The notes under the pieces are model-generated. The model was not told where the DNA came from. It ran no database searches and was given only the letters and a program-made list of their open reading frames with translations. From Ruegeria arenilitoris (GTDB taxonomy: Bacteria; Pseudomonadota; Alphaproteobacteria; Rhodobacterales; Rhodobacteraceae): a DNA stretch of 64,000 nucleotides. The stretch lies in assembly GCF_013032445.1 (NCBI RefSeq), contig NZ_WQCA01000005.1, positions 278,886 to 342,885 of the forward strand, read 5' to 3'. The translations under genes were made by a program, and so were the position numbers. This document shows positions 37,240 to 46,623 of this stretch, piece by piece. Each line of letters opens with the position of its first letter. The stretch's first letter is position 1.

Positions 37240-38193
37240 TTAGCCCTTACCATCAGGGTCTTTGGCCAGTGGGTGATGCTCCAGCACCAGTTCCGCCAGA
37301 CGTTCGTCCAGAACATGGGTATAGATTTCGGTGGTCGCCACATCGGCATGGCCCAACAGAGTTTGGATCGACCGCAGGTCGGCCCCGTTGGCCAGAAGAT
37401 GCGTGGCAAAGGCATGGCGCAGGGTGTGCGGCGTGACCTTTTCAGGCGAAACGCCACCCTGAACGGCCAGTTCCTTGACCAGCAGAAAGAACATGTGGCG
37501 CGTCAGGTGTCCGGATTTTCCGCGCGAAGGGAACAGGAACTTGGACCGCTGGCCGCCATCGGTAACCGCGTGATCCTCGGCCTCATCCCGCAGGATCAGC
37601 CACGCTGCCAGCGCTTCACGGGCAGGGGGCGATAGCGGCACCATCCGTTCCTTGCCACCTTTTCCAAGAACCAGCAGCATCCGCGGATCACCCCGCGCGG
37701 AGGAAACAGGCAGTGACACAAGTTCAGTCACGCGCATACCGGTGGCGTAGAGCACCTCCATCAGGCAGGTGTTGCGCACCCGGTCGGCTTTGGTGCGCCC
37801 TGTCTGGCGGGCGGCTTGCAACAGTCGGTCAACCTCGGGCACGTCCAGCGTTTTGGGTAGGCGTTTTTGCCGCCCGGGGCCTTTGATCTGAATGGCGGGG
37901 TTGGTGTCGCGCCAGCCTTCCTCGAAGGCGAAACGATAAATTTGCTTGATCGCCGACAATCGCCGGGCGCGGGTGGATTGCGCCAGCCCCTGCGCGTCAC
38001 AGTCGATCATATAAGCTTCGATCTGATCCCGTTCAGCTTCTGTAAATCCCGTTTTACGGCGCTCCAACCAAGCGGCAAAATCCTTCAGGTCGCGGCCATA
38101 GGCTAACAAAGTGTTGTTAGCGGCGCCAAGTTCAGCAGCTTGAGCTTGCAGGAAGGTGGAGATCCACAGATCCGAGGTTGCCGGGGCCACCAT
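37240..38193 (-). CDS. xerD: Tyrosine recombinase XerD
   Basis: This 317-residue site-specific recombinase has an N-terminal SAM-like core-binding domain (LGAANNTLLAYGRDLKDFAAWL). Its catalytic domain carries the R-K-H-R-H-Y set: ATGMRVTELVSL, then HTLRHAFATHLLANGADL, LLGHADVATTEIYTHV. XerD with XerC resolves chromosome dimers at dif. Length and lack of a mobile context favour the housekeeping enzyme over a phage integrase. It begins two bases after the exported protein gene stop. Confidence 0.88.
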   Translation of the reverse strand: MVAPATSDLWISTFLQAQAAELGAANNTLLAYGRDLKDFAAWLERRKTGFTEAERDQIEAYMIDCDAQGLAQSTRARRLSAIKQIYRFAFEEGWRDTNPAIQIKGPGRQKRLPKTLDVPEVDRLLQAARQTGRTKADRVRNTCLMEVLYATGMRVTELVSLPVSSARGDPRMLLVLGKGGKERMVPLSPPAREALAAWLILRDEAEDHAVTDGGQRSKFLFPSRGKSGHLTRHMFFLLVKELAVQGGVSPEKVTPHTLRHAFATHLLANGADLRSIQTLLGHADVATTEIYTHVLDERLAELVLEHHPLAKDPDGKG

Positions 38194-38195
38194 AC

Positions 38196-39719
38196 TCAGG
38201 TGTCCTGCAAGATCAAAAGGTTCAACGCGGCGCGGCGGGCCGTGTCTTCTAGACCCACACGGCGCAGAGTTGCGACTGCGGCAGTCAGATCAACAAGATT
38301 ACCGCGCGCGCCATGTGCGAACAGCTCCATCGTTTCCAGAATGGCCTCGCCCAATTGCCCGTTCGCCAGCATCGCATCGATATCCGAAGGGACGGGCGCA
38401 GCCCAGGCAAATCCTTCGGCCATCGCGTCGGCCCACGGCGACGGGCTGCGCGCCCGTCCCGGATCGCCCTGTGCCAGTGCGGCCAAAAACTGCGTCTCTA
38501 CCGACTCGTCCGGCGGTGACAGGGCGGCGGACTCATAGAGTTCCGATAGCAGAAGAATCCGCCACCGCAGGTTTTCGGCAGCCGGATCGGGCAGGGTCAT
38601 TTGCGATAGCCGGTCAGCGAAAAGTTCTGCAAAGGGAACTTCTAACCCGACACTACGCATTTGTTCCCAGACTTTGGGCAGCGCAGTGGCGATAGCGCTC
38701 GGTTTGCCGGTCTCCAAAGCGTTTTCAAACTTCTGCACCGCCGCGACCCGATCCCAGACCGCGCCAGAAGCGGCGGGCGAGCGCTCGGTATACAGGCCCA
38801 GCAATTGGTTCGGGGTCAGCGCACCGATCCGCGTCAGGCGCTCGGCGGCCTCGATCTGTGCTTTCCATCCGGCGACATCGCGCAGGTCGGCATTTGCAAA
38901 AGCGCGCGGCAGGGGCGCAGAAGGCAAACGCTCGCCAATGGCTTCGAACAGCCGAAAACTCAGCGGATCGGGATTTTCGGGCTGTGGCAGATATTCGGCA
39001 TCTTCGTAAAGCTCGGGGCTGAGGAACCGGTCCAGCACGTCCAAATCCTCGGGCGGAAGAACCTGTAGCGCATGGGCGGCCTCAAGCGTCAGCGCGGCCG
39101 AGCTCCAATCGCCCCGACGGGCCTTGCAGAAAATTTGCGCGGCGTAGTTCCGGGATAGATGCGGCTGCGCGATCAAAGCTGTGCAGCTGCGATCCTCATC
39201 CCCGGTCAGCAGTGTCGCGTCGAACCAGCGCTGAAATCGTTCGCGGTTGTCGGTCGGCCCGGCCAGTTGCACCAACGATTGCACCGGATCGGCTGCACCC
39301 AGTTGCAGCAACCGGTCAAGCCGCGCCAACAGCAGAGGTTCCTGCGCATTCGGACCGGCAGGCGCGCGGGCCTCGGTCAGCAGCAGGGTGAACAGCAGGC
39401 GCTGCATCGCCGGGTTGTATTTGACGGGCACGCGGGCGATCAGTTGCGCCAGACGGGCAGGGTCGCTGTTCTGCCACAGGTCAACCGGCAGACCGGTCAC
39501 CGAGGACGAAACCAGCCCAAGCGGCGGTGACAATGCCTCAAGCGGCGTGACCTCGACATCCGGTTGAACACCGGTCTCTGTCACCGGTGGTTCCAACAAC
39601 ACGGTCCCCGGCAGGTTTTCCGGCGGGTCGCTTAGCCATTCGATAACGGATAGAGGTTCCTGCTGCGCCTCGGCCGATCCGGCCAAAAACAGCGCAAACA
39701 GCGCGGCCTTATTCGACAT
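38196..39719 (-). CDS. Large exported protein of unknown function
   Basis: This 507-residue protein starts with a short signal peptide (MSNKAALFALFLAGSAEAQ). The mature part is almost wholly helical and leucine/alanine rich, and looks like a repeat scaffold (for example RLDRLLQLGAADPVQSLVQL, LLQLY-type helices). Three cysteines lie in the SCTAL and IFCKA region. I do not recognise a family. It sits between a 49-residue membrane protein and xerD in a tight minus-strand run, so it is likely cotranscribed with xerD. Confidence 0.75.
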   Translation of the reverse strand: MSNKAALFALFLAGSAEAQQEPLSVIEWLSDPPENLPGTVLLEPPVTETGVQPDVEVTPLEALSPPLGLVSSSVTGLPVDLWQNSDPARLAQLIARVPVKYNPAMQRLLFTLLLTEARAPAGPNAQEPLLLARLDRLLQLGAADPVQSLVQLAGPTDNRERFQRWFDATLLTGDEDRSCTALIAQPHLSRNYAAQIFCKARRGDWSSAALTLEAAHALQVLPPEDLDVLDRFLSPELYEDAEYLPQPENPDPLSFRLFEAIGERLPSAPLPRAFANADLRDVAGWKAQIEAAERLTRIGALTPNQLLGLYTERSPAASGAVWDRVAAVQKFENALETGKPSAIATALPKVWEQMRSVGLEVPFAELFADRLSQMTLPDPAAENLRWRILLLSELYESAALSPPDESVETQFLAALAQGDPGRARSPSPWADAMAEGFAWAAPVPSDIDAMLANGQLGEAILETMELFAHGARGNLVDLTAAVATLRRVGLEDTARRAALNLLILQDT

Positions 39720-39858
39720 TCAGGATTACCGGCTCTCGTATCTCATCTTGCGGCGCCGAAAAGTCGGCGCCGAAGAACGGACCCAGGTAGGCATATGCCA
39801 CCAGCCCGACAAAACCCAGGCAAATCAGATATAACAGGAACTTGATCAGACGGCCCAT
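39709..39858 (-). CDS. 49-residue single-span membrane protein
   Basis: A short frame from the ATG at 39858 encodes MGRLIKFLLYLICLGFVGLV and then a polar tail ending NVE. It has one transmembrane helix (about residues 7-25) with positive residues before it, so the tail should face the periplasm. Its end overlaps the start of the exported 507-residue protein gene by 11 bases, which suggests coupled expression. No family is recognised. The ribosome site is weak (GAG eight bases upstream). Confidence 0.65.
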   Translation of the reverse strand: MGRLIKFLLYLICLGFVGLVAYAYLGPFFGADFSAPQDEIREPVILNVE

Positions 39859-39937
39859 TGCTCAACGCTGCCCCAATTTTCTCTTTTGTCATAGTTATAG
39901 CTAGCATTTTTCCTAAGATCACGTCATTCACGGTGAA

Positions 39938-40525
39938 ATGAGCGAAATTAAGCATAACACTTCTACCACGGACACAGACACGGGCTTTGATCTGCACAAA
40001 ACGGTAGTTCTTGTGGGCATGATGGGGGCAGGAAAGACGGCGGTGGGCCGTGCATTAGCCGCGCGGCTGGGTGTTCCCTTCCTCGACAGCGACGCCGAGA
40101 TCGAATCGGCAGCCAACATGACCATCCCCGAGATTTTCGCCCGCGACGGAGAGCCGTTTTTCCGCGCCAAGGAAAGCCAGGTCATCGGGCGTCTGCTGGA
40201 TGAGGAAAAAGGCATTCTTTCGACCGGCGGCGGCGCTTTTCTGGCCGAACAGAACCGTACAATGATCACCGAACGTGGTGTGTCCGTCTGGTTGCGGGCT
40301 GATCTGGATGTTCTGTGGAATCGCGTCAAGCACAAGGACACGCGCCCCTTGCTGCGCACGGCTGACCCGTATGCGACTTTGCGTGGCATTTATGAACAGC
40401 GCGTGCCGGTCTATGCGCAGGCCGATCTGATCGCAGACTCGGACGGCGAAACCTCGATCGAGAATATGGTGAACCGGGTGCTGGATGCGTTGGCAACACG
40501 CCCCGATGTTTTGGAACGGAAATAA
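39938..40525 (+). CDS. aroK: Shikimate kinase
   Basis: This 195-residue P-loop kinase phosphorylates shikimate in aromatic amino acid synthesis. It has Walker A GMMGAGKTAVGR (about residue 28), the shikimate-binding aspartate in FLDSDAEIE, and GGGAF. A polar 20-residue N-terminal extension with many threonines precedes the domain. It overlaps aroB by one base (TAATG), the usual alphaproteobacterial pair. Confidence 0.94.
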   Translation: MSEIKHNTSTTDTDTGFDLHKTVVLVGMMGAGKTAVGRALAARLGVPFLDSDAEIESAANMTIPEIFARDGEPFFRAKESQVIGRLLDEEKGILSTGGGAFLAEQNRTMITERGVSVWLRADLDVLWNRVKHKDTRPLLRTADPYATLRGIYEQRVPVYAQADLIADSDGETSIENMVNRVLDALATRPDVLERK

Positions 40526-41637
40526 TGCACCAAACCGTACATGTAGAGCTGGGCGAACGCTCGTATGATGTGGAAATCGGCCCAAACTTGCTGGAGCAGG
40601 CTGGCGCGCGGATTGCGCCCTTGCTGCCCCGACCCAAGGTGGCCGTTGTCACGGATAACAACGTGGGCGCGCTGCATCTGGACGCTCTGCGCGACGGGTT
40701 GGCTGCTGCCGGGATCGAGATGACTTCGCTGACCTTGCCTGCGGGTGAGGCCACTAAAAGCTGGCCGCATTTCGAACGCACGGTTGAATGGCTGCTGGCG
40801 GAAAAGGTCGAGCGTCGGGATGTGGTCGTCGCCTTGGGTGGCGGTGTCATTGGCGATCTGGTTGGGTTTGCCGCTGCGGTTCTGCGGCGCGGAGTGCGGT
40901 TTGTGCAAATCCCAACCTCTCTACTGGCGCAGGTGGACAGTTCGGTCGGGGGCAAGACCGGGATCAACGCGCCGCATGGCAAAAACCTGATCGGGGCCTT
41001 CCATCAGCCTTCGCTGGTGCTGGCTGATACGTCGGTTCTGGGCACGATGACTCAGCGCGATTTTCTGTCGGGCTATGGCGAAGTTGTGAAATACGGCCTG
41101 CTTGGCGATGCCGCTTTCTTCGAATGGCTTGAGGAAAACGGCACGGATGTTTCGGGCGGAGACATGGCCGCGCGGGTGCGGGCGGTGACACGCTCGGTTC
41201 AGATGAAAGCCGATATCGTGGCGCGTGATGAGACCGAGCAGGGCGACCGCGCGTTGCTCAACCTTGGCCACACCTTCTGCCACGCGCTTGAGGCTGCGAC
41301 TGGCTACTCCGACCGTTTGCTGCACGGTGAAGGCGTGGCCATCGGCTGCGCGCTAGCGTTTGAGTTGTCGTCGCGTCTGGGCCAATGCTCTCAAGAAATT
41401 CCATGCCGCGTCCGCGCTCATCTTCGGGCGATGGGGATGAAAACCGATCTGGCCGACATTCCCGGCGATTTGCCGGATGCCGAAGCGCTGGTTGATCTGA
41501 TGGCGCAGGACAAGAAGGTTATCGAGGGCCAATTGCGTTTCATTCTGGCGCGCGGGATCGGTGAGGCCTTCGTCACCTCGGACGTTCCGCGTGAGGCAGT
41601 GATTTCAGTGCTGGAAGACGCCTTGGCGACGGTCTGA
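40525..41637 (+). CDS. aroB: 3-dehydroquinate synthase
   Basis: This 370-residue NAD- and metal-dependent enzyme converts DAHP to 3-dehydroquinate, the step two before shikimate. Motifs seen are ALGGGVIGDLVGFAAAV, the PTSLLAQVDSSVGGKTGIN active-site stretch, and metal ligands in NLGHTFCHALE and LLHGEGVAIG. It is coupled to aroK. The stop abuts the stop of the convergent protease gene with no gap. Confidence 0.95.
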   Translation: MHQTVHVELGERSYDVEIGPNLLEQAGARIAPLLPRPKVAVVTDNNVGALHLDALRDGLAAAGIEMTSLTLPAGEATKSWPHFERTVEWLLAEKVERRDVVVALGGGVIGDLVGFAAAVLRRGVRFVQIPTSLLAQVDSSVGGKTGINAPHGKNLIGAFHQPSLVLADTSVLGTMTQRDFLSGYGEVVKYGLLGDAAFFEWLEENGTDVSGGDMAARVRAVTRSVQMKADIVARDETEQGDRALLNLGHTFCHALEAATGYSDRLLHGEGVAIGCALAFELSSRLGQCSQEIPCRVRAHLRAMGMKTDLADIPGDLPDAEALVDLMAQDKKVIEGQLRFILARGIGEAFVTSDVPREAVISVLEDALATV

Positions 41638-42708
41638 TCACCGCCCGCGGATCACCATCAACTCACCGATGTTTTCACGGGTGATGTAGCCGACCATGTT
41701 TCCGGCTTGCGTGCAAACCGCGATGGCCGGGGCACCTTTGTGCAACCCCGCCAGAACCGTCTCGAGCCCGCTTGTCAATTGCACCTGCGGGATATCCGTT
41801 TCCATGATCGACGTGGCCGGTTCCGAGCGCGGGGTGTCTCCGGCCAATGCCGAGAACAGACCGTTGCGAGTAACAAACCCAAGCAAAGCGCCTGCTGAAT
41901 CCAGCACCGGGAATTCATGCTGTGTGGTGTGAATGACCGCCTGCGCCGCCGTGGCCAGCGTGTCGGTCGGGGACAGGGCGTGGAACTCGGTGATCATCGC
42001 ATCCCGCGCCAGAACACGCCGTGCGACCGAACGCATTGCCACGTCCTGACTTTCGGAATTGGCTGCGATGAAGACAAAGACAGCGATCAGAACCAGAATT
42101 GGGTTGCCCGTGCTCAATCCCCAGAATCCGAAAGCAACGGCGACGACCTGTCCGGCAAGGGCGGCGACCCGTGTTGCCTTGACCCGATCCATCTTGAGGC
42201 ACAGCAGGGCGCGGAACACGCGCCCGCCATCCATCGGAAAAGCAGGGATCATGTTAAATGCCGCCAGCAGCAGGTTCACATAGGCCAGCCGGTTCAAGAG
42301 ACCGGGGCCGGTCGAGTCGATCTGCATCATCGTTTCAAGCGGCATGCCGGCCCCCAGAATGACCAACACGACCCAGATCAGGATGTTCACGGCAGGCCCG
42401 GCGAGGGCGACCCAAACCTCTTGCATGGGTTTTTCCGGCATCCGTTCCAGCCGGGCCAACCCTCCGATTGGCAGCAGAGTGATGTCGGGTGTCTTGATCC
42501 CGTACCGACGAGCCATCAGTGCGTGGCCGAACTCATGTGCAATGACGCAGGCAAACAGGGCCAATACGAAGATCAGGTTCTCGATGGCCGCCGGTAGTCC
42601 TCCGTTGGAATAGGCGGCAAAGCCGATCCAGGCCAACAAAAGGAAAAAGGTGACATGGACCCTCAATTCCGACCCAAGTATTCGGCCGAGTGAGAAGGAC
42701 CATGTCAT
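41638..42708 (-). CDS. Site-2 protease (M50 family) with C-terminal CBS pair
   Basis: This 356-residue membrane metalloprotease has about six helices. It has the zinc motif HEFGH (CVIAHEFGHALMARRYG) and the second active-site motif AFPMDGGRVFRA. A CBS pair follows (about residues 235-350), with MITEFHALSPTDTLATAA. This is the Rip3/SpoIVFB-like group, which cleaves membrane-spanning regulators; the CBS pair probably senses adenine nucleotides. It starts 18 bases beyond the ssb stop on the same strand. Confidence 0.9.
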   Translation of the reverse strand: MTWSFSLGRILGSELRVHVTFFLLLAWIGFAAYSNGGLPAAIENLIFVLALFACVIAHEFGHALMARRYGIKTPDITLLPIGGLARLERMPEKPMQEVWVALAGPAVNILIWVVLVILGAGMPLETMMQIDSTGPGLLNRLAYVNLLLAAFNMIPAFPMDGGRVFRALLCLKMDRVKATRVAALAGQVVAVAFGFWGLSTGNPILVLIAVFVFIAANSESQDVAMRSVARRVLARDAMITEFHALSPTDTLATAAQAVIHTTQHEFPVLDSAGALLGFVTRNGLFSALAGDTPRSEPATSIMETDIPQVQLTSGLETVLAGLHKGAPAIAVCTQAGNMVGYITRENIGELMVIRGR

Positions 42709-42726
42709 GATGTGTCTCCGTTTCGG

Positions 42727-43230
42727 TTAGAACGGGATCTCGTCATCGTCGATTCCGCCGGATGCTGGGGCAGGGGCGCTGGACGGACCGCCATAGGGGT
42801 CGCCATATCCGCCACCGGCCTGGCCGCCGCCATAGCCGCCCGACTGGCCGCCATAACCACCGCCACCGCCGCCTTCACCGCGGGCGTCCAGCATCACCAG
42901 TGTCGAGCCGAACCCCTGCAGAACCACTTCGGTCGAATACCGATCCTGACCGGATTGATCCTGCCACTTGCGGGTCTGCAATTGGCCTTCGAGATAAACC
43001 TTGGATCCTTTGCGAAGGTATTGTTCGGCGACGCGGACAAGCCCTTCGTTGAAGATCGCGACTGAATGCCATTCGGTGCGCTCGCGGCGCTCTCCGGTGT
43101 TGCGGTCTTTCCAAGTCTCGGATGTGGCGATGCGCAGATTGCAAACCTTGCCGCCGTTCTGGAATGTCCGGACCTCGGGATCGCGGCCAAGATTTCCGAC
43201 CAGAATGACCTTGTTGACTGAACCCGCCAT
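42727..43230 (-). CDS. ssb: Single-stranded DNA-binding protein
   Basis: This 167-residue protein has an N-terminal OB fold ([46 protein letters not shown]). A glycine-rich flexible linker and the acidic tip DDDEIPF follow; the tip docks repair and replication proteins. The order and length are standard. The divergent upstream region (43231-43437) separates it from the transglycosylase gene. Confidence 0.96.
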   Translation of the reverse strand: MAGSVNKVILVGNLGRDPEVRTFQNGGKVCNLRIATSETWKDRNTGERRERTEWHSVAIFNEGLVRVAEQYLRKGSKVYLEGQLQTRKWQDQSGQDRYSTEVVLQGFGSTLVMLDARGEGGGGGGYGGQSGGYGGGQAGGGYGDPYGGPSSAPAPASGGIDDDEIPF

Positions 43231-43437
43231 GTATTTCCCCGTTCTGTATTGACGTATGCGCGCCCGAATCTGGCGCAGTGTTTCAACGCGACCCTATACG
43301 GCCTGCGTCGCGGTTGAAACACAGTTGATGTCTGCAACACCCGGCAAGAAAATACTTATGTCCTGTTTACCATGCTTTCATTGTTGGCTGAAATATCTAT
43401 AGTTCACAGAGTTCCTGAACGAGCGAGATTGGCTTAA

Positions 43438-44016
43438 ATGCGATTTCTGGTTAGTTGTTTTTTGGTTTCTTGCTTTGCCTTGATCTCGGTTTCGGCGACT
43501 GCGCAGACCTTGTCTACCAAAAACCGGAAAGACATCTTTCTCAAACAATCCAAGGTTTTGGATTCTCGTGCTGCGACCCAGTATCGTGATTCCGAACGGT
43601 TGAAGCCAAAGACTGCACAGCCCAAGTTCAACAAGCGCTATACCGGTAAGTATCGCGGTCAGTACATGACCCTGGCCCGGCAGGCCGCGCGCAAGCACAA
43701 TGTCCCGGAAGATCTATTCCTGCGTCTGGTGCAGCAGGAAAGCGGATGGAATCCACATGCAAAGTCACACAAGGGGGCCTTGGGGCTGGCTCAGCTGATG
43801 CCTGGGACGGCCCAGCTATTGGGTGTGAACCCACATGATCCGAAGCAGAACTTGGAAGGTGGTGCTCGGTACTTGTCCTGGCAGTACCGCAAGTTCAAAT
43901 CCTGGCGTTTAGCCTTAGCGGCCTACAACGCGGGGCCGCAGGCCGTCGAAAAGCACGGCGGCATACCGCCGTACAAAGAAACCCAGAATTACGTGAAAGT
44001 AATCTGGGGCGGCTAA
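43438..44016 (+). CDS. Lytic transglycosylase, SLT-type
   Basis: This 192-residue protein has a signal peptide ([19 protein letters not shown], cleavage near SATAQ) and a compact SLT domain. The catalytic glutamate lies in [10 protein letters not shown], with [13 protein letters not shown] and [13 protein letters not shown] further on. It cleaves murein glycan strands to 1,6-anhydro products. Short stand-alone enzymes of this kind often remodel murein for secretion or cell growth. No secretion genes are adjacent. Confidence 0.9.
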   Translation: MRFLVSCFLVSCFALISVSATAQTLSTKNRKDIFLKQSKVLDSRAATQYRDSERLKPKTAQPKFNKRYTGKYRGQYMTLARQAARKHNVPEDLFLRLVQQESGWNPHAKSHKGALGLAQLMPGTAQLLGVNPHDPKQNLEGGARYLSWQYRKFKSWRLALAAYNAGPQAVEKHGGIPPYKETQNYVKVIWGG

Positions 44017-44409
44017 GTCACTTCTTTGAATATTGGGTCACCAGCTTCGACGTGCTTTAGAACGTAATAGCAGTAAGAATTTTGATCAAAGCTCCGGTAG
44101 ACAGGCTGTAATCATAAAGTGCATTTGCGCGTGCCTCCCGCTCGTTGACGAAGCTCCCTAGTATTGTCTGGCCGGCACCGGCAGAAACCCCGTAGCAGGC
44201 ACTTCCTAGTGCGTCGAGACGTTCATCGCAGCAAGCACCAAGACCTGGGCATAACCAGAAGCGCAAATACGAATAAGACCAACTCAAACAGGAGTGCAGA
44301 GCGGCGTGGCAAACTGATGTCGTCAGGATGATTGCAATCGCGATTGCCAAATTCAATCCAGCTAGATGCCGAGAGCTAGCAGTATAGTGGTTCAGAAATA
44401 TGAAAATGC
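44017..44409. other. Gene-poor stretch between transglycosylase and ABC operon
   Basis: About 390 bases contain no convincing gene. A 127-codon minus-strand frame covers it but has no family match or ribosome site and reads through the terminator region. Nothing else was seen. Confidence 0.5.
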
Positions 44410-44436
44410 GTGCCGGGCTAAACCCGGCACCTTTTT
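44410..44436. terminator. Terminator at the end of the oligopeptide ABC operon
   Basis: GTGCCGGG (44410-44417) pairs with CCCGGCAC (44423-44430). A CTTTTT run follows on the plus side and GCATTTTCA on the minus side, so it can work in the operon direction. Confidence 0.75.
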
Positions 44437-44444
44437 CCATGGGC

Positions 44445-46532
44445 TTACTCTGCCGCGATTTTGATGACCGGCTCCATTCGGGCCAGAATGTCTTCGGACA
44501 GGTGGCACTTGACCTGATGCCCGTCGGCCAGAGTTTTCACCGGCGGAACGTCGCGTTCGCACATCCCGCCTGGAACTTCTGACTTCCACCGGCACCGGGT
44601 CTGGAACGGACACCCAGGAGGCGGATTCATTGCCGAGGGGATATCCCCCTCCAGCACGATATGCTGCTTTTCAATCGAGGTGTCCGCGATAGGAACGGCA
44701 CTCAGCAACGCTTCGGTATAGGGGTGATATGGCGGGGCAAAGACCTGATCGGTAGTGCCCAGTTCCACCACATGGCCCAAGTACATCACCATCACGCGAT
44801 CGCTCAGATAACGTACGATGGACAGGTCGTGGCTGATAAACAAAAGCGTGGTTTTGTGCTCTCGCTGAATCTCCATCAACAGATCGGTTACCGCAGCCTG
44901 CACGGACACGTCCAGCGCCGAAACGGGTTCATCCGCTACCACGATACGTGCATCCCCGGCAAAGGCACGGGCGATACCGACGCGCTGCTTTTGTCCGCCA
45001 GACAACTGCCGGGGCATCCGATCCGCAAAGGCGCGGGGCAGTTTCACCAGATCCAAAAGTTCCAACATCCGCTTTTTGCGCTCGGCCTCGGAGTTGCCGA
45101 CGCCAAAAATTTCCAGGGCGCGGATGATCTGTCGGCCCACGGTCATCGAGGGGTTCAGCGTGTCAAAGGGGTTTTGGAACACCATCTGCACTTCGCCAAC
45201 GGTCTTGGCGTCACGCTGTTCGATCGGGACGGCTTCGATATTGCGATTGTCCAACAGGATCTGGCCATCGGTTGCCGTTTCCAGCCCCATCAGTACCTTG
45301 GCGAAGGTGGACTTGCCGCAGCCGGATTCACCTACGATGGCCAGCGTCTCAGACTCATGCGCTTCAAAGCTGAGCGTTTCGTTGGCCTTCACCACCTTGG
45401 TCTCACCGCCACCGAACAGGGCATTCGCGGCCACCTCATAGTATTTCTTGAGGTTGTCCATCTTCAAAACGGTGCGACCGATCTCGGCCTTTTCCTTTTG
45501 CTCTCCCACGGTGATCGGTGCGTTCCAGTCAATTTCCTTGAACTTCAGGCAGCGCGTGTGGTGGCGATCATTGCCCGGCACCGGCTCCATCAAAATGTTC
45601 TGGGCATCACAGCGACCTTCTTCGAAATAGTCGCAGCGCGGGCCAAAGTTGCAACCCGGAGGGCGTTCGTGGGGCAGGGGAAAGTTACCCGGAATCGCCA
45701 CCAGCGGTCGCGCGTTCTTGTCGGCCCCCGGCAGCGGGATCGAACGGAACAGCGCCTGCGTATAGGGGTGCTGCATCTCGTCGAACACATCGTGGATTGA
45801 GCCGCGCTCAACCGCCTCACCGGAGTACATCACGCATAGTCGGTCGCAGGTCTCTAGAACCAGGCCGAGGTTGTGCGAGATGAACAGCATCGAAGTGCCG
45901 TACTTCTTGCCCAGATCCTTTACCAGTTCGACAACGGCGGCCTCAACCGTCACGTCCAAAGCGGTGGTCGGTTCATCCAAGATCAAGAGTGCCGGCTTGG
46001 ACATCAGCGCCATTGCGATGACGATCCGCTGCTGCTGACCGCCCGACAACTGGTGGGGGAAAGAGTTCAACATCCGCTCAGGGTCTGGTAGGCGAACGTC
46101 CGTAACCACTTCCAAAGCGCGGGCATACGCTTCGTCGGAACTGACGCCCTCGTGGATCATCGGCACTTCCATCAACTGCTTGCCGATTTTCATCGCCGGG
46201 TTCAGCGAGGCCATCGGTTCCTGATAGATCATAGCGATTTCATTGCCGCGAATGTCGCGCAGTTCCTCTGCTGACATTTCCGAAAGGTCGCGGCCCTTGA
46301 ACTTGATTGAGCCGCCCACGATGCGTCCGTTCTTGCCAAGATCCTGCATGACCCCCAGCGCTACTGTGGACTTGCCACAACCGGATTCACCCACCAGCCC
46401 TACGGCTTCGCCCGGTTGTACACTGACTGAGAAATCCATCACGGCGGGGATTTCCCGCAGCCGGGTAAAGAATGAAATCGACAGTTTGTCGATCTCCAGA
46501 ATTGGCCCGTCATAATCCGCCAGTTTGTTCAT
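44445..46532 (-). CDS. Fused double ATPase of a peptide-type ABC transporter (DppD-DppF fusion)
   Basis: This 695-residue protein joins two complete ATPases. The first has Walker A GESGCGKST, signature LSGGQQQRIVIAMAL and Walker B LLILDEPTTALD, and ends in an oligopeptide-type C-terminal region with cysteines (PGCNFGPRCDYF). The second repeats GESGCGKST, LSGGQKQRVGIARAF and VADEPVSALD and ends PGCPFQTRCRW. GsiA-type fusions supply both energy domains of a dipeptide/oligopeptide permease. It is the last gene of the operon, followed by a terminator. Confidence 0.93.
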   Translation of the reverse strand: MNKLADYDGPILEIDKLSISFFTRLREIPAVMDFSVSVQPGEAVGLVGESGCGKSTVALGVMQDLGKNGRIVGGSIKFKGRDLSEMSAEELRDIRGNEIAMIYQEPMASLNPAMKIGKQLMEVPMIHEGVSSDEAYARALEVVTDVRLPDPERMLNSFPHQLSGGQQQRIVIAMALMSKPALLILDEPTTALDVTVEAAVVELVKDLGKKYGTSMLFISHNLGLVLETCDRLCVMYSGEAVERGSIHDVFDEMQHPYTQALFRSIPLPGADKNARPLVAIPGNFPLPHERPPGCNFGPRCDYFEEGRCDAQNILMEPVPGNDRHHTRCLKFKEIDWNAPITVGEQKEKAEIGRTVLKMDNLKKYYEVAANALFGGGETKVVKANETLSFEAHESETLAIVGESGCGKSTFAKVLMGLETATDGQILLDNRNIEAVPIEQRDAKTVGEVQMVFQNPFDTLNPSMTVGRQIIRALEIFGVGNSEAERKKRMLELLDLVKLPRAFADRMPRQLSGGQKQRVGIARAFAGDARIVVADEPVSALDVSVQAAVTDLLMEIQREHKTTLLFISHDLSIVRYLSDRVMVMYLGHVVELGTTDQVFAPPYHPYTEALLSAVPIADTSIEKQHIVLEGDIPSAMNPPPGCPFQTRCRWKSEVPGGMCERDVPPVKTLADGHQVKCHLSEDILARMEPVIKIAAE

Positions 46533-46623
46533 CTGTGTTTCTCCTCGCGAGAGTCAGGGCTATCCCCATCATCTGGCTAAAATCTCGGGGAACCGGGGGG
46601 CTGGCCCCCCGGCCTCGATCACA

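Noticed and set aside
44057..44440. 127-codon minus-strand frame between transglycosylase and the ABC operon
   Set aside because: It has no ribosome site or family match, its composition is odd, and it starts within the terminator hairpin region of the ABC operon.
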